Shown piece after piece: positions 39,682 to 40,971 of a stretch of DNA of 40,971 nt (within the stretch, counting starts at the first letter, position 1; each line of letters starts with the position of its first letter). This DNA comes from Herminiimonas sp. Its GTDB lineage: Bacteria > Pseudomonadota > Gammaproteobacteria > Burkholderiales > Burkholderiaceae_D. Position numbers and translations under genes: made by a program. Under the pieces are notes generated by a model. The model had not been told where the DNA came from and did no database searches. It saw only the letters and a program-made list of their open reading frames with translations. The stretch lies in the NCBI GenBank assembly GCA_028292665.1, contig JAQGLW010000001.1:1-40971 (forward strand). The letters are read 5' to 3'.

Positions 39682-40695
39682 TTATGTCGGTTCCATTCCG
39701 CTCGACGAGGCACCATGGGCGGCGAAGCTGTATAGCACTTCGGCCAGCTTTTTGACGCCTCTATTCGAGCCAAGAGAGTTCCCTTGGACAAGGTACAAGT
39801 TCGTTTTGTAGGTGCTCTCCACATCCAACGGCAGAATCCGGAGTTCATCCCGTGCCAGCCAATCCTGTAGCCGGTGCTTCGGCAGCCATGCATACCCCAG
39901 GCATTCGCGCAGCGCGGCGATCGCCGTATCGAAGCTGTTGACATTCCACGGCTGCAGACAGCCGACGGAATGATGCTTGCCGTTGTTCTGCATAAAGTCC
40001 TTCGAATTGAAAATGATCATTTGCACCTGTCGTTTCAGATCGGCGGGTGTGATGCTTCGGCCCAGCGAAAAAAGCGGATGGGCCGGATGGGCGACCGCGA
40101 CATACTCCACCTCGATAAGTGCATCGCCTGTAAAACCGGATGGCACTTGAGGGCTGATCACCAGGTCGGCGGTCCGCTCGCGCAGCGCCTTTTCGGCCTG
40201 ATGCATGGTGGCTTCGTGCAGGGTGATCTTGATATCCTGCGCAAACTGTGAAAACTTGCGCAGCGCGAGCATCAGAAGATTGGTCGGAAAATTATGATCC
40301 ACCATCAGGCAGATTTCCGAGTTCCATCCCATCCGCAGATTCTCCGCAAGCGCTTCAAGTTCAATCGCTTCCCGGATCAGGTTCCGCGAGCGTTCGAGCA
40401 GCTTCCGCCCTTCGTCGGTAATGTACGCTTTGCGCCCCTCGGTCTTCAGAAGGGGAACGCCTAACTGTTCCTGCAGTTTCGCCAAGGTATAACTGATTGC
40501 GGATTGACTCAGGTGAAGATAGTTTGCCGCCTCGGTGAAGCCGTCGCAATCGATGACCGCGTGGAGCATTCTCCATTGTTTCAGACTGATATGAATATTC
40601 CGGACGTCGTACAGCCTGGAATTATGCGTGTTGTGCGCTCTCTTTGACCTTGGGGAATGTTGATATGAAGTCCTGTTAAATTCAACGATTTTCAT
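39682..40695 (-). CDS. LysR-family transcriptional regulator (2)
   Basis: A 337-residue LysR protein with an unusually long N-terminus: about 35 basic, His/Arg-rich residues precede the HTH, which reads DGFTEAANYLHLSQSAISYTLAKLQEQLGVPLL. The effector domain follows from about residue 105 (ICLMVDHNFPTNLL). The ATG at 40695 has AGGGG 10 bp upstream, and no better start codon lies closer to the HTH, so the extension appears real. The SAISYTLAKLQ form of the HTH fits a subgroup near amino-acid or aromatic regulators. Its target could be the gene beyond the right edge; a dyad lies at 40900. Confidence 0.88.
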   Translation of the reverse strand: MKIVEFNRTSYQHSPRSKRAHNTHNSRLYDVRNIHISLKQWRMLHAVIDCDGFTEAANYLHLSQSAISYTLAKLQEQLGVPLLKTEGRKAYITDEGRKLLERSRNLIREAIELEALAENLRMGWNSEICLMVDHNFPTNLLMLALRKFSQFAQDIKITLHEATMHQAEKALRERTADLVISPQVPSGFTGDALIEVEYVAVAHPAHPLFSLGRSITPADLKRQVQMIIFNSKDFMQNNGKHHSVGCLQPWNVNSFDTAIAALRECLGYAWLPKHRLQDWLARDELRILPLDVESTYKTNLYLVQGNSLGSNRGVKKLAEVLYSFAAHGASSSGMEPT

Positions 40696-40899
40696 TTGCA
40701 ATAGACCCCTAAATTCGGTTGATGGATTCCGCGTTCTGCCTTGATGGCTACATCATTCCAGGAACGCGCTGGCAATGCTTTACTTGAAAACGTTTGTTTC
40801 GATATCCTGTGTCGCCGGACATTGCGCTGCATCGCAGTGCAAAGACAAGCGCACGGAGACACATTACGGTGCTTGGAACGACAACTCAATATCAACTCA

Positions 40900-40916
40900 C
40901 TATGTTTCCGACATAG
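40900..40916. promoter_or_regulatory. Short dyad upstream of the second LysR gene
   Basis: CTATGT (40900-40905), 5 bp, ACATAG (40911-40916). It could be a regulator site for a divergent gene beyond the right edge. The rest of 40696-40971 shows no gene. Confidence 0.3.
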
Positions 40917-40971
40917 AGTCGAACTTGTTTAACTTTTCTCAATTCATGAAATAGTTGCATACAGCATCTGC

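Noticed and set aside
1-40971. CRISPR array, integrase, complete insertion sequence, rRNA or tRNA
   Set aside because: No regularly spaced repeats, transposase or recombinase motifs, or RNA gene signatures were seen on either strand.

Overview
The window reads as chromosome of a Gram-negative betaproteobacterium, most likely Burkholderiales and possibly Oxalobacteraceae. The grounds are moderately GC-rich coding DNA with AT-rich regulatory gaps, a classic Burkholderiales-type trimeric porin ending in Phe, Bug-type tripartite-tricarboxylate binding proteins, an IF-1 copy of the betaproteobacterial duplicate type and a CadR/CDF metal module. No rRNA, tRNA, CRISPR array, integrase or complete insertion sequence was found. 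The family assignments are mine from motifs; no database was searched.

Left part (1-5.4 kb): metal and stress functions. A Crp/Fnr regulator (cut by the window edge) faces a Spy/CpxP-like periplasmic protein. A CadR-like MerR regulator faces a CDF-type cation exporter, with a textbook MerR promoter between them. An ArsB-like exporter, a small hypothetical gene and infA follow. At 6.1-8.9 kb is a large membrane GGDEF/EAL protein with both active motifs intact.

Catabolic block A (8.9-23.4 kb): a LysR regulator diverges from an HpcH/HpaI aldolase, an MmgE/PrpD protein and a phthalate-dioxygenase-like Rieske oxygenase. These are followed by a complete peptide/opine-type ABC importer (binding protein, two permeases, fused double ATPase) behind a perfect sigma-54 promoter match. 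Then come an FAH-family hydrolase, a DHA2 MFS transporter, a Rieske ferredoxin and a porin with a strong terminator.

Catabolic block B (23.5-40.7 kb): two IclR regulators flank a LigW-like (5-carboxyvanillate decarboxylase-like) amidohydrolase. A two-subunit Rieske dioxygenase with its ferredoxin follows, then two Bug-type binding proteins surrounding a class II aldolase-like decarboxylase and an orphan NMT1-type binding protein. Next are a second copy of the phthalate-type Rieske oxygenase, a zinc alcohol dehydrogenase, a COG0523 metal-chaperone GTPase, an MFS transporter, a UBA-like small protein, a 51-residue unlisted-type small gene and a LysR regulator.

Together blocks A and B look like an accessory island for uptake and breakdown of carboxylated, possibly methoxylated, aromatic acids (lignin- or phthalate-related). 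It has three Rieske oxygenases and two ferredoxins, but no electron-transfer reductase and no ring-cleavage dioxygenase inside the window, so the pathway must rely on genes elsewhere or be unusual. The most striking regulatory signal is a 27-bp inverted repeat (CAATAATC, 11 bp, GATTTNTG) present three times, only in front of the LigW-like gene and in the gap between the second iclR and the dioxygenase. It is a good candidate for the IclR operator. Other unusual items are a MITE-like palindromic element in the first iclR promoter with a solo terminal-repeat relic 20 kb away, and a frameshifted fragment of the GGDEF/EAL gene at 23.4 kb.
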